Both the position numbers and the translations under genes were made by a program. Under the pieces are notes generated by a model that ran no database searches, was not told the origin of the DNA, and saw only the letters and a program-made list of their open reading frames with translations. From Patescibacteria group bacterium (lineage in GTDB: Bacteria > Patescibacteriota > Gracilibacteria > JAHISY01), in the NCBI GenBank assembly GCA_018817365.1, contig JAHISY010000008.1, forward strand, positions 1 through 9,405: 9,405 bases of DNA, in the 5' to 3' direction. Below are positions 1 through 5,785 of the stretch, piece by piece; position 1 is the first letter of the stretch, and the number at the start of each line of letters is the position of its first letter.

Positions 1-519
1 CCGACCGATCCGGAAGAAAAAGTGAAGCTGCTCGCGGTACTCGCGCGATCGTACGCCCTTTTTTACACCGATCCGACGCATCGCAAATTTTCGGGAACGG
101 CAGCAGCGTGGGACGGCAGTGATGATCCTGCCGAATTTCAAAAATACCTCGGCTACAATTACGAGCTGCGGGGAAATATGCCGGCGGCGGTGGAAGCCAC
201 GCGCGGGCTGGCGGTGATATTCGACGGTGCGGTAGTAAAAACACCATACTTCACAGCTTCCAGCGGGCAAACACTGACGGCGGCAGAGGCGAGGTGGAAC
301 GAGACAGAATTCAAATTCGTGAAATCGGTGAGTGATCCGTGGAGTTGCGGATTGAATTCAAATGCGCTCGGCACGAATTTCAGCTGTCCGGAAAATGCGA
401 GCGGACACGGAGTGGGAGTTTCAGGAAAAGGCGCGGCGGGTCTCGCCCGCGAGGGCAAAACTTTCGAGGAGATTCTGGATTATTTTTTCGAAGGGGTGAG
501 CGTGGAGAGGGTTTATTGA
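1..519 (+). CDS. SpoIID/LytB-domain cell-wall protein, C-terminal part
   Basis: The reading frame is open from base 1, so the gene starts upstream of the window; 172 residues and a TGA stop are visible. The visible part looks like the second half of a SpoIID/LytB domain. It has a helix with AVLARSYAL (residues 12-20), where family members have a conserved A-R-T/S-Y-A stretch. AVEATRGLAVIFDG (63-76) is followed by a TPYFTASSGQT strand (81-91). The closing GHGVGVSGKGAAGLA (135-149) precedes a final helix. Known SpoIID is a lytic transglycosylase acting on denuded peptidoglycan, and LytB is an amidase enhancer; non-sporulating bacteria use related domains in wall remodelling. Two cysteines (116 and 129) could form a disulfide in an exported protein. 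Any signal peptide lies outside the window. The neighbouring SLH-domain gene fits a cell-envelope theme. The family call is firm, but the exact activity is not known. Confidence 0.88.
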   Translation, partial: PTDPEEKVKLLAVLARSYALFYTDPTHRKFSGTAAAWDGSDDPAEFQKYLGYNYELRGNMPAAVEATRGLAVIFDGAVVKTPYFTASSGQTLTAAEARWNETEFKFVKSVSDPWSCGLNSNALGTNFSCPENASGHGVGVSGKGAAGLAREGKTFEEILDYFFEGVSVERVY

Positions 520-614
520 TAACCTCTCAAGTATGTTGAGTTTCAGTCAATCCCGTAAAGGAAAAGCAGGGGTTTAAAAAAATGGAGGCGACTAAAATTC
601 CCATTTTACCAAAC

Positions 615-644
615 TTGCTTTCCCTCAAAAAGAATTGTTAAAAT
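615..644 (+). promoter_or_regulatory. Probable sigma-70-type promoter of the SLH-domain gene
   Basis: TTGCTT at 615-620 and TAAAAT at 639-644 are separated by 18 bases. The predicted transcription start near 651 gives a short leader before the ATG at 667. No Shine-Dalgarno sequence lies in the leader. The call rests only on matches to the -35 and -10 consensus in an A/T-rich background, so chance similarity is possible. Confidence 0.4.
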
Positions 645-666
645 GAACTCTATTTAATTTTTTGCA

Positions 667-2268
667 ATGCGTAAAATTTTCGCAGCCACGGCAGCCTTTC
701 TGATTTCTTCCACTGCTCTGGCTTTTCTCGATGTGGACAGCAGTCATCCCAATCAACAAGCAATCGATTACCTCGCGCAGCACGCTGTTTTGAACGGATA
801 TTCGAGCCAGACTTTTCGACCGGAAGGAAAAATCAATCGCGCGGAAATCGCGAAACTTGCCACGTTGGCGCGCGGGATCCAGCCGGATGCGAATAAATTT
901 CGCGACTGTTTTCCGGATGTTGCTATGGAATGGTTCGCTCCCTTCGTTTGTTTCGCAAAAAATGAAGGCTGGCTTGACGGCTATTCTGACGGGAACTTCC
1001 GACCAGCCAATCAAGTCAATCGCGCTGAGGCTGCGAAAATTCTGCTCACCGCGCTCGGTGTTGGTTTTACCGACTCGCGGAAATTTGATGACGTGGCAGA
1101 CGAAGACTGGTTCGCTCCTTTCGCTCAAACAATCCGCAGCCAGCTGCTGCTGGAAACATCTACTTTTTCGGCGAATAGCAGTCTCACTCGCGGTGAAGCC
1201 GCCGAAATGATTTTCCGGATTCTTGTCTTGAAAAATTCCGGCGAAAATCTTTTTGACTCTGCTCTCGTCGAAAATTTCGATTTCTCAGAATCTCCTTCCG
1301 AGATTCTGGCTGGCAGCATCGATTTTCCCGCCACCGCTTTCACGAATTTACGGATTACCGAATGGTCGGTGAGCGGCGGACTTTGGTCGCAAATACCGAT
1401 TCTCGAATTTAACGGAAAAAGTTTCGAACTTTCCACGCTGCAAGATTACGTTGCGGCGCTGCGAAAAATTCAAGAACATTTTGAAATTCTCGGCAATTCC
1501 AGTTTTGACGAAGCTATCGATCATTACATTTCCGAATTCGAAACAATCAGTCCATTCTTCTCGGAAAACGGCTCAAGTTCGACCATAGTTATCGTTTCGG
1601 CGACTTCTTCCGCGACGGTGAGTTTCGCGCCTGATTTCACGAATGTCGATCTAGAAAATGAAACGGCGGTGGCAGCTTGCGGCGGACCGTCGGCGAAATT
1701 TAACAACACTAGGATTTACGCCGGTTACGAGAGCTTCCCGCCGACGAACCTCAATCCGCTGCTCGTGAGTTTCACGAACGGGAAACAGGATTGGGTTCGC
1801 CGCGATTACGAAACTTCCGCCGACGGAAGTGTCGGTTATGGTTTGCTTTTTGTAGATGAGGAAACGCTTTTTGCGGCTTTCACCTCGCGGGGAACGGAAG
1901 AAAATTCAAACTACGATTTCCGCCGCTTCGCGAAGTACGGCTGGCTGAGCGAATATGGCGAGGGAGAGGGGAATCAGATTGCGGTGATTGCGAAAATCAA
2001 TCCGACGAATGGAGATATTCTCTCCGCGACTTTTCTTTCTGCGAGATTGGACAGCGGGGAAACTAGTTCGCTTACGGTGAAAGATTTGCAAATGAATGGC
2101 GGAAATCTCGTGGTTTCCACGGAATGCTGGTACGCTCCGCGGAGAATCGATCGGCAGCCGATGAATCAAAAATTGAGCGCGGATAATCCGCCTTTCGATT
2201 ACACGATCGAATTCACCTCAAATTTGCAAGAAGCGGTGCGGGCAGAAGCTCCAGGATTCGGGCAGTGA
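667..2268 (+). CDS. Secreted protein with three S-layer-homology (SLH) domains and an unassigned C-terminal region
   Basis: The 533-residue product starts with a classic signal peptide: MRK, a hydrophobic stretch and a likely cleavage after ALA at residue 19. Three SLH repeats follow at about residues 20-68, 78-130 and 139-187. Each shows the usual A/Y-I-x-x-L...G..DG-Y-S-x-x-x-F-R-P...N-R-A-E pattern, for example LNGYSSQTFRPEGKINRAE (42-60) and LDGYSDGNFRPANQVNRAE (103-121). The third repeat is more divergent. SLH domains are known to bind pyruvylated secondary cell-wall polymers and hold proteins at the cell surface. Residues 230-533 are not a family I can name with certainty. They contain GYESFPPTNLNPLLVSFTNG (353-372), DGSVGYGLLF (386-395), and many beta-strand and turn segments that suggest a propeller-like or sandwich fold. 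Cysteines at 81/95 and 338/487 could form disulfides. The ATG at 667 is chosen because it begins the signal peptide. Confidence 0.88.
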   Translation: MRKIFAATAAFLISSTALAFLDVDSSHPNQQAIDYLAQHAVLNGYSSQTFRPEGKINRAEIAKLATLARGIQPDANKFRDCFPDVAMEWFAPFVCFAKNEGWLDGYSDGNFRPANQVNRAEAAKILLTALGVGFTDSRKFDDVADEDWFAPFAQTIRSQLLLETSTFSANSSLTRGEAAEMIFRILVLKNSGENLFDSALVENFDFSESPSEILAGSIDFPATAFTNLRITEWSVSGGLWSQIPILEFNGKSFELSTLQDYVAALRKIQEHFEILGNSSFDEAIDHYISEFETISPFFSENGSSSTIVIVSATSSATVSFAPDFTNVDLENETAVAACGGPSAKFNNTRIYAGYESFPPTNLNPLLVSFTNGKQDWVRRDYETSADGSVGYGLLFVDEETLFAAFTSRGTEENSNYDFRRFAKYGWLSEYGEGEGNQIAVIAKINPTNGDILSATFLSARLDSGETSSLTVKDLQMNGGNLVVSTECWYAPRRIDRQPMNQKLSADNPPFDYTIEFTSNLQEAVRAEAPGFGQ

Positions 2269-2304
2269 TCACAGCCTGACTTTTAATTCTAAATTTATTT
2301 AGAT

Positions 2305-2814
2305 TTGATAGAAAAGAAAGAAGTAAAAGCATCGCCGAATTTTGAACTCGCGTCACTCGGGATTAAACAGATGTGCGAACTCATGGCGGATTGGCAAAGA
2401 CTTCCGGATAATCGGACACACGAGTTGTTTAAAGCAGGGAAAGAGTTGAGCGAGGAAGAGAAGAAGAGGAGTCGTGAGAATAAATACAAACCAACTTATT
2501 TTCATTTACTCTCACTTGGCGTTGAAACTGCTATTAAATCGGGGATTTTCGAAGATGAAGAGGAGGCTTCGAAATGGGATCGAGAGAGGAAAAAGATCTT
2601 GGTCAAGACAATCATCAATGCGGTAAACCTAGACGGCAGTTCCGCTGATATCAAAGAAGATCAAATCGATGCTGCTGATTTTTTTGCTCGTAAATTTATT
2701 GAGAGGGTGGCGGAAATTTTGGACGAAGAAGAATCATTCGATTCGGCTGACAAAAAAGAATTAAAAGAAATAATCAATGTTCACCGAGAAAAAATAGAGA
2801 GACTTGTGGGATAA
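2305..2814 (+). CDS. Hypothetical small helical protein
   Basis: I do not recognise this 169-residue product. It is rich in Glu, Lys, Asp and Ala and is predicted by eye to be nearly all alpha-helical, with charged segments such as KELSEEEKKRSRENKYKP (46-63) and a C-terminal amphipathic stretch from about residue 135. It has no signal peptide, membrane segment or cysteine-rich motif, so it is probably cytoplasmic. The start is uncertain. TTG at 2305 is the longest option, 13 codons after an in-frame stop region near 2290; the first in-frame ATG is at 2371 (Met23). No ribosome binding site favours either. It lies 36 bases after the SLH gene and could be co-transcribed with it, and it converges on the metalloprotease gene. 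Codon use resembles its neighbours and the frame is long, so I regard it as real. Confidence 0.65.
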   Translation: MIEKKEVKASPNFELASLGIKQMCELMADWQRLPDNRTHELFKAGKELSEEEKKRSRENKYKPTYFHLLSLGVETAIKSGIFEDEEEASKWDRERKKILVKTIINAVNLDGSSADIKEDQIDAADFFARKFIERVAEILDEEESFDSADKKELKEIINVHREKIERLVG

Positions 2815-2865
2815 AATCCTCGTGTGCATCTTCCGCAATTTTAGAAAAGGAGGTTGAAACAGCAA

Positions 2866-3798
2866 TCACCCTCGCGTGAAAAACTCCTCCCGATTGAATT
2901 CCAGCAGCGTGGAATCCCACACTCGTTTTCCGTTTTTCGTGTTTCGCTCACTCTCGAATTCCTCCCCGTCGAAAACTGCGTCCCGCATGAAATCGTATTT
3001 TTGCGCAAGAATATCGCTCTCTTCTTTGATCGCGCGGAAATCTTCTCCGTGAAGAATGTAAAAATTAAAACTCTCCGCGAAATCTTCAAACGGATCACTC
3101 ATCGCGTAGCCGCTCACAAAATCTTTTCGTTCCGCCATAAATTTTTGCGTCTGCTCATCTTTCCAGCTTAGCTGGTAAAACCGCACGCTCGGATCGTCCG
3201 CCGGAATTTTCAAACTTCCGTCCGCGAAACCGCTCGGCGCGAAGCTCGCCCCTTTTAAGCCGCCAAGATCAGCGATGTGTCCGAGTTCATGGACGAAAAC
3301 CGAGACGATTTCATCCTCGTCTAGATTTCCGCAGCGGAGTTCAATTAAATGAGAGTTTGAAAGCCCGCGCGGACTTTTTTTCGAAAAGAAGAGTTTCATC
3401 GAATCAAGACTCGCGGTGAGATCTTCCGGAATTGTCGCGAGGGTTTGCTCGAGAAGAGCTTTGCAATTTTGAACTTCCTTGTTTTCAAGCTCGCGGCTGT
3501 TTGCGAGAATTTCCACTTTCAAATTCCGCGCGTCAAATTTTCGCGAAAACTCCGCGAGATTTTCAATCGGTCTTGAAATTTTCGGAATTTCGGGCAGGTC
3601 GGGAATGAATGGATTCGCCTCTAGTTTCGGTTTTTCCGGGAAAATCAGCGGGGGATTGATTGCGGTGAAATTCTCCACCGGATACAACTTATCCTCTTCA
3701 AGAAGCCCACTCGCAGTATTCATACCCACCGCGACCATGAAAATCGCGAGAACTGCAAATGAAGCAATCTGGCAACGCGTAAAAATTTTAGGGAACAT
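2866..3798 (-). CDS. Membrane-anchored ATLF-like (M34-type) zinc metalloprotease
   Basis: The 310-residue product starts with a short basic N-terminus and a hydrophobic segment (about residues 11-28), so it is probably anchored in the membrane with its catalytic part outside; a cleaved signal peptide is possible. A proline-rich linker follows (about 47-75). The active site is VHELGHIADLGG: His170, Glu171 and His174 form the HExxH zinc motif. Further on, YAMSDPFEDFAESF (231-244) supplies the likely third zinc ligand Glu238, seven residues after Tyr231. Anthrax lethal factor has the same order: HEFGH, then a tyrosine, then a zinc-binding glutamate seven residues later followed by FFAE. That makes the ATLF-like gluzincin call fairly strong for the catalytic core. 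Lethal factor cleaves MAP kinase kinases; relatives such as Pro-Pro endopeptidases cleave surface adhesins. The substrate here is unknown. The gene has its own probable promoter and stands alone. Confidence 0.82.
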   Translation of the reverse strand: MFPKIFTRCQIASFAVLAIFMVAVGMNTASGLLEEDKLYPVENFTAINPPLIFPEKPKLEANPFIPDLPEIPKISRPIENLAEFSRKFDARNLKVEILANSRELENKEVQNCKALLEQTLATIPEDLTASLDSMKLFFSKKSPRGLSNSHLIELRCGNLDEDEIVSVFVHELGHIADLGGLKGASFAPSGFADGSLKIPADDPSVRFYQLSWKDEQTQKFMAERKDFVSGYAMSDPFEDFAESFNFYILHGEDFRAIKEESDILAQKYDFMRDAVFDGEEFESERNTKNGKRVWDSTLLEFNREEFFTRG

Positions 3799-3818
3799 TT
3801 GAAGATAAAAAGGGGATG

Positions 3819-3847
3819 AGCTTACAAAAAAAATGCCGAGATGTCAA
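3819..3847 (-). promoter_or_regulatory. Probable promoter of the metalloprotease gene
   Basis: Read on the minus strand, a perfect TTGACA -35 box (3847-3842) is followed after 17 bases by TAAGCT (3824-3819), a weak -10 match. Transcription would start near 3812, leaving a leader of about 14 bases before the ATG at 3798. The -35 and the spacing are good but the -10 is poor. Confidence 0.4.
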
Positions 3848-3959
3848 GTTTTTAGAATGGCTGAATTCGGGTGCTGAAAGTTTTTCACGTAAGTGGTTTG
3901 CCTTTTCAAATCTCCGTCTCTGGAAACTTGTTCCATTTTTCGTGCAAGTGCTTCGCCAT

Positions 3960-3978
3960 CCCTCTTTTAAAAAGAGGG
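3960..3978. repeat. 8-bp perfect inverted repeat (CCCTCTTT/AAAGAGGG)
   Basis: CCCTCTTT (3960-3967) and AAAGAGGG (3971-3978) form a perfect 8-bp stem with a three-base loop. The left arm is also part of CATCCCTC (3957-3964), which is matched by an inverted GAGGGATG at 4071-4078, so 3957-4078 looks like one small composite element. It lies in the gap between two minus-strand genes. Neither strand has a clean T-run directly after the stem, so it is not called a terminator. Confidence 0.55.
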
Positions 3979-4031
3979 AAAGAAATGTTTTTTTGCGAAA
4001 AATAAATTCTCCTTTTCGAGCGAGCGGACAT

Positions 4032-4049
4032 ACCTGCCGGCAGGCAGGT
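4032..4049. repeat. CCTGCC/GGCAGG palindromic repeat
   Basis: ACCTGCC (4032-4038) and GGCAGGT (4043-4049) form a 7-bp stem around GGCA. The same bases contain a perfect 12-base palindrome, CCTGCCGGCAGG (4033-4044), so two alternative foldings are possible. It is far more G/C-rich than its surroundings. From memory, very similar sequences recur between genes in many CPR genomes; this was not checked. It may be a mobile palindromic repeat or a protein-binding site. Confidence 0.6.
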
Positions 4050-4083
4050 TTGAGACTTGAATTTCAGCAGGAGGGATGTTGGC

Positions 4084-4118
4084 AAACTTCCAACTTCCGA
4101 CTTCCAATGTCTGATGTC
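4084..4118. repeat. 7-nt-period direct repeat array, five units
   Basis: Five consecutive 7-base units are visible: AAACTTC, CAACTTC, CGACTTC, CAATGTC and TGATGTC. The A at unit position 3 and the closing TC are invariant, and the last two units switch from CTTC to TGTC. On the other strand they read as GACATxx units followed by GAAGTxx units. It lies about 30 bases past the S1 terminator hairpin in the direction of S1 transcription, so it is not part of a gene I can identify. Confidence 0.6.
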
Positions 4119-4140
4119 TAGCCGGCAGCGAAACGTTTCT

Positions 4141-4175
4141 AGAAAATTACCCCCCCGGATATCCGGGGGGTAATT
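4141..4175 (-). terminator. Rho-independent-like terminator of rpsA
   Basis: Downstream of the S1 stop codon on the minus strand lies a strong hairpin: a C6-GGAT stem arm (4151-4160) pairs perfectly with ATCC-G6 (4161-4170). It is extended, past one bulged C at 4150, by AATTA/TAATT. The stem is followed on the minus strand by a short T-rich stretch (TAATTTTCT). The central loop would have to open from the fully self-complementary GGATATCC core. The hairpin is very strong, the U-tract only moderate. Confidence 0.75.
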
Positions 4176-4183
4176 CGCCGATA

Positions 4184-5395
4184 TTATTTAGTTTCTTCTT
4201 TTTTCTTTTCTTTCGTAGTGGATTTCTTATCTTTCGCGGAATCTTCAGCTTCGCCATCTGCCTTCTTTTTTGGCGCTTTTTTCGCAGCTCCCTTTTTCTT
4301 CGGTTTATCTGTTTCAGCCAACCCCTTCATTGAAAGCGCGATGCGGTGATCATCTAGATTGATTTCAATCACTTTTGCCTTCACTTTTTCTCCCACTGTG
4401 AAAGCAATTTTCTCTTTGTCCTCCTCTGTGATTTCCGAGGTATGGAGCAATCCGCTCATTTCATTTGCGAGCTTCACGAGCACCCCAAAAGGAGTGATTT
4501 TTTCCACCTCGCCAGTTACGGTGTCTCCCACTGTGAATTTTTCTACATTTTTCAACCACGGATCAGGAGTCAATCTTTTCATCGAAAGCGAGATTTTATC
4601 GGTATCAATACCGATAATCACTGCTTCTTTCGTCTCGCCGACGCGCGCGTAATTCGCCGCGTCAGACACTTTTCCCCACGCGATTTCCGAGAGGTGCACT
4701 AGTCCTTCTAAGCAATTATTGAACATTATAAAAATTCCAAAATTGACGATGCCGGTAACTTTTCCCTCGATTTTGTCTCCGATTTTTAATTTTCCCATCG
4801 CAGTATTTCGCTTTTTGCCAAGCGCGGCTTTTTCGCTGAAAATTAATTTTCCCTCATCCGCCTCTGCGGTGAGCGCTTGCACTGTAAATTTTTCACCGAT
4901 ATATTTCTGTAATCGCGAGAGGATTTCATTCGAATTTGCGCCGTTCACGCGGGGGTAGTGTTCCGGCGCGAGTTGCGAAACAGGAATGAAGGCGCGGATT
5001 CCGTTGAATTCGGTCATCAGTCCGCCTTTATTCGCCTCGCGGATCACCACATCCACAGTTTCTCCCGTTTCCTTCATTTCTTTCAATTTGTCCCACGCTT
5101 TCTCGCGCGAGGCTTTCCGTAAACTTAAAATAAAGTAGCCATCCGAATTTTCTTCTCCTACCACATACGCGCTCACCTCGTCGCCTTCGATCAATTTTTT
5201 CGCCGTATCGAAGCCATCTGCCGCCTCGCGCCCTGCGATAATTCCCGTGTAAGTTCCGTCGATTTCCACGAGAATTTTACTGTTTTGAATATTAACTACT
5301 TTTCCAGTAACGGAAGTGCCGAGTTTCGGCGGCGGAGCGATTTGGTCTTCGGCAAGAAGCGCGCTCATCGCGCTGCCGGGGGTTTGTGAATTCAT
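4184..5395 (-). CDS. rpsA: 30S ribosomal protein S1 (four S1 domains)
   Basis: The 403-residue protein contains four S1 RNA-binding (OB-fold) domains at about residues 25-93, 108-190, 204-273 and 287-357. Domains 3 and 4 are the most typical: GKVTGIVNFGIFIMFNNCLE (211-230) with GLVHLSEIAW, and GEVEKITPFGVLVKLANEMS (295-314) with GLLHTSEI; each ends in an I-x-LSMK strand. S1 binds mRNA on the 30S subunit and helps start translation. Six domains are usual in Proteobacteria; four are common in Gram-positives and other lineages. The tail (361-403) is a low-complexity Lys/Glu/Ala stretch that may bind nucleic acid non-specifically. The ATG at 5395 is chosen; a second Met lies at residue 10. An S1-dependent cell with almost no Shine-Dalgarno sequences is coherent. 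Terminator and promoter are both visible. Confidence 0.95.
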   Translation of the reverse strand: MNSQTPGSAMSALLAEDQIAPPPKLGTSVTGKVVNIQNSKILVEIDGTYTGIIAGREAADGFDTAKKLIEGDEVSAYVVGEENSDGYFILSLRKASREKAWDKLKEMKETGETVDVVIREANKGGLMTEFNGIRAFIPVSQLAPEHYPRVNGANSNEILSRLQKYIGEKFTVQALTAEADEGKLIFSEKAALGKKRNTAMGKLKIGDKIEGKVTGIVNFGIFIMFNNCLEGLVHLSEIAWGKVSDAANYARVGETKEAVIIGIDTDKISLSMKRLTPDPWLKNVEKFTVGDTVTGEVEKITPFGVLVKLANEMSGLLHTSEITEEDKEKIAFTVGEKVKAKVIEINLDDHRIALSMKGLAETDKPKKKGAAKKAPKKKADGEAEDSAKDKKSTTKEKKKEETK

Positions 5396-5462
5396 TTTTG
5401 CGGGGGTTAAAAAATAAAATGCTTTCCGCGATTTCCGCTTTTTTTTCGCGCAAAGCTAAAAG

Positions 5463-5490
5463 ATTTTAGCGGGAGTTTTGTTTTTTGCAA
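5463..5490 (-). promoter_or_regulatory. Probable rpsA promoter overlapping an inverted repeat
   Basis: On the minus strand TTGCAA (5490-5485) is followed after 16 bases by TAAAAT (5468-5463). The start point would be near 5456, leaving about 60 bases of leader before the rpsA ATG. The -10 and start region lie inside a perfect inverted repeat, GCTAAAA-GA-TTTTAGC (5455-5470). This could be an operator or a 5'-end hairpin, but may be incidental in A/T-rich DNA. Confidence 0.5.
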
Positions 5491-5622
5491 GTTTCTGAAT
5501 ACGAGAGTTTTTGGCTGCTGCCGGAAGAAGACAGGGTAGAATTTGAATTCTCCGAAATATTTTTCGATCTTGTATTTTTTGGCAAGTGAAGCGGTGGCGG
5601 GTAGGGTAAAATTCAAAACAAG

Positions 5623-5754
5623 ATGCTGAGTCTCAATGAAATTCGAAGTCGAGCGATCTCTTTCGTGAAGGAGTACGAATCCGATTTTTACGAAAAAGGC
5701 GACACACACAAATTTTGGATTGAATTTTTAGGTAAATGTTTTGAGAAATCTTGA
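5623..5754 (+). pseudogene. N-terminal remnant of an MmeI-like DNA methyltransferase gene
   Basis: ATG to TGA gives 43 residues: LSLNEIRSRAISFVKEYESD (2-21), then GDTHKFWIEFLGKCFEKS. This matches the N-terminal helical region of MmeI-like, type IIL-style class I SAM-dependent DNA methyltransferases, which typically begin with NEI-x-x-RA-x-x-F and continue with a TFWDEFFNVFG-like stretch. Those proteins are usually 900 residues or longer, so only the first few percent remains. Similarity appears to end at about residue 40, near base 5743, just before the promoter of the inserted methyltransferase. The matching C-terminal remnant lies at 7820-8224. A weak promoter-like pair (TTGGCA 5579-5584, TAGGGT 5602-5607) precedes it. 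Any peptide made would be non-functional as an enzyme. The match is by recognition of the family pattern, not by a database search. Confidence 0.75.
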
Positions 5755-5779
5755 AAGAGTAAAAAAGAAAAGTTAAGAT
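5751..5779 (+). promoter_or_regulatory. Promoter of the R-M cassette, predicted leaderless
   Basis: TTGAAA (5751-5756) and TAAGAT (5774-5779) are separated by exactly 17 bases, close to the ideal sigma-70 pattern. Six bases later comes the GTG at 5786, so transcription would begin at or next to the start codon and leave no room for a ribosome binding site. The -35 box overlaps the stop codon of the MmeI-like remnant. Confidence 0.65.
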
Positions 5780-5785
5780 TGGCGC

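Noticed and set aside
505..528. GAGAGG/CCTCTC inverted repeat spanning the stop codon of the SpoIID-like gene, and a CTCAA/TTGAG mini-hairpin just after it (526-540)
   Set aside because: Six- and five-base stems with loose loops and no T-run; too weak to call a terminator.
3816..4121. Plus-strand frame of 101 codons in the metalloprotease-rpsA gap
   Set aside because: It runs through the hairpin, palindrome and 7-base repeat array, has no recognisable protein pattern and no promoter or ribosome site.
5407..5709. Minus-strand frame of 100 codons upstream of rpsA
   Set aside because: It lies opposite the rpsA promoter and the MmeI-like N-terminal remnant, and its translation is low-complexity Phe/Lys with no family pattern.
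5752..5754. TGA of the MmeI-like N-terminal remnant as a recoded glycine codon (Gracilibacteria-type code)
   Set aside because: Reading through gives no MmeI-like continuation, and long genes here have no internal TGA while several end on it; the standard bacterial code fits.
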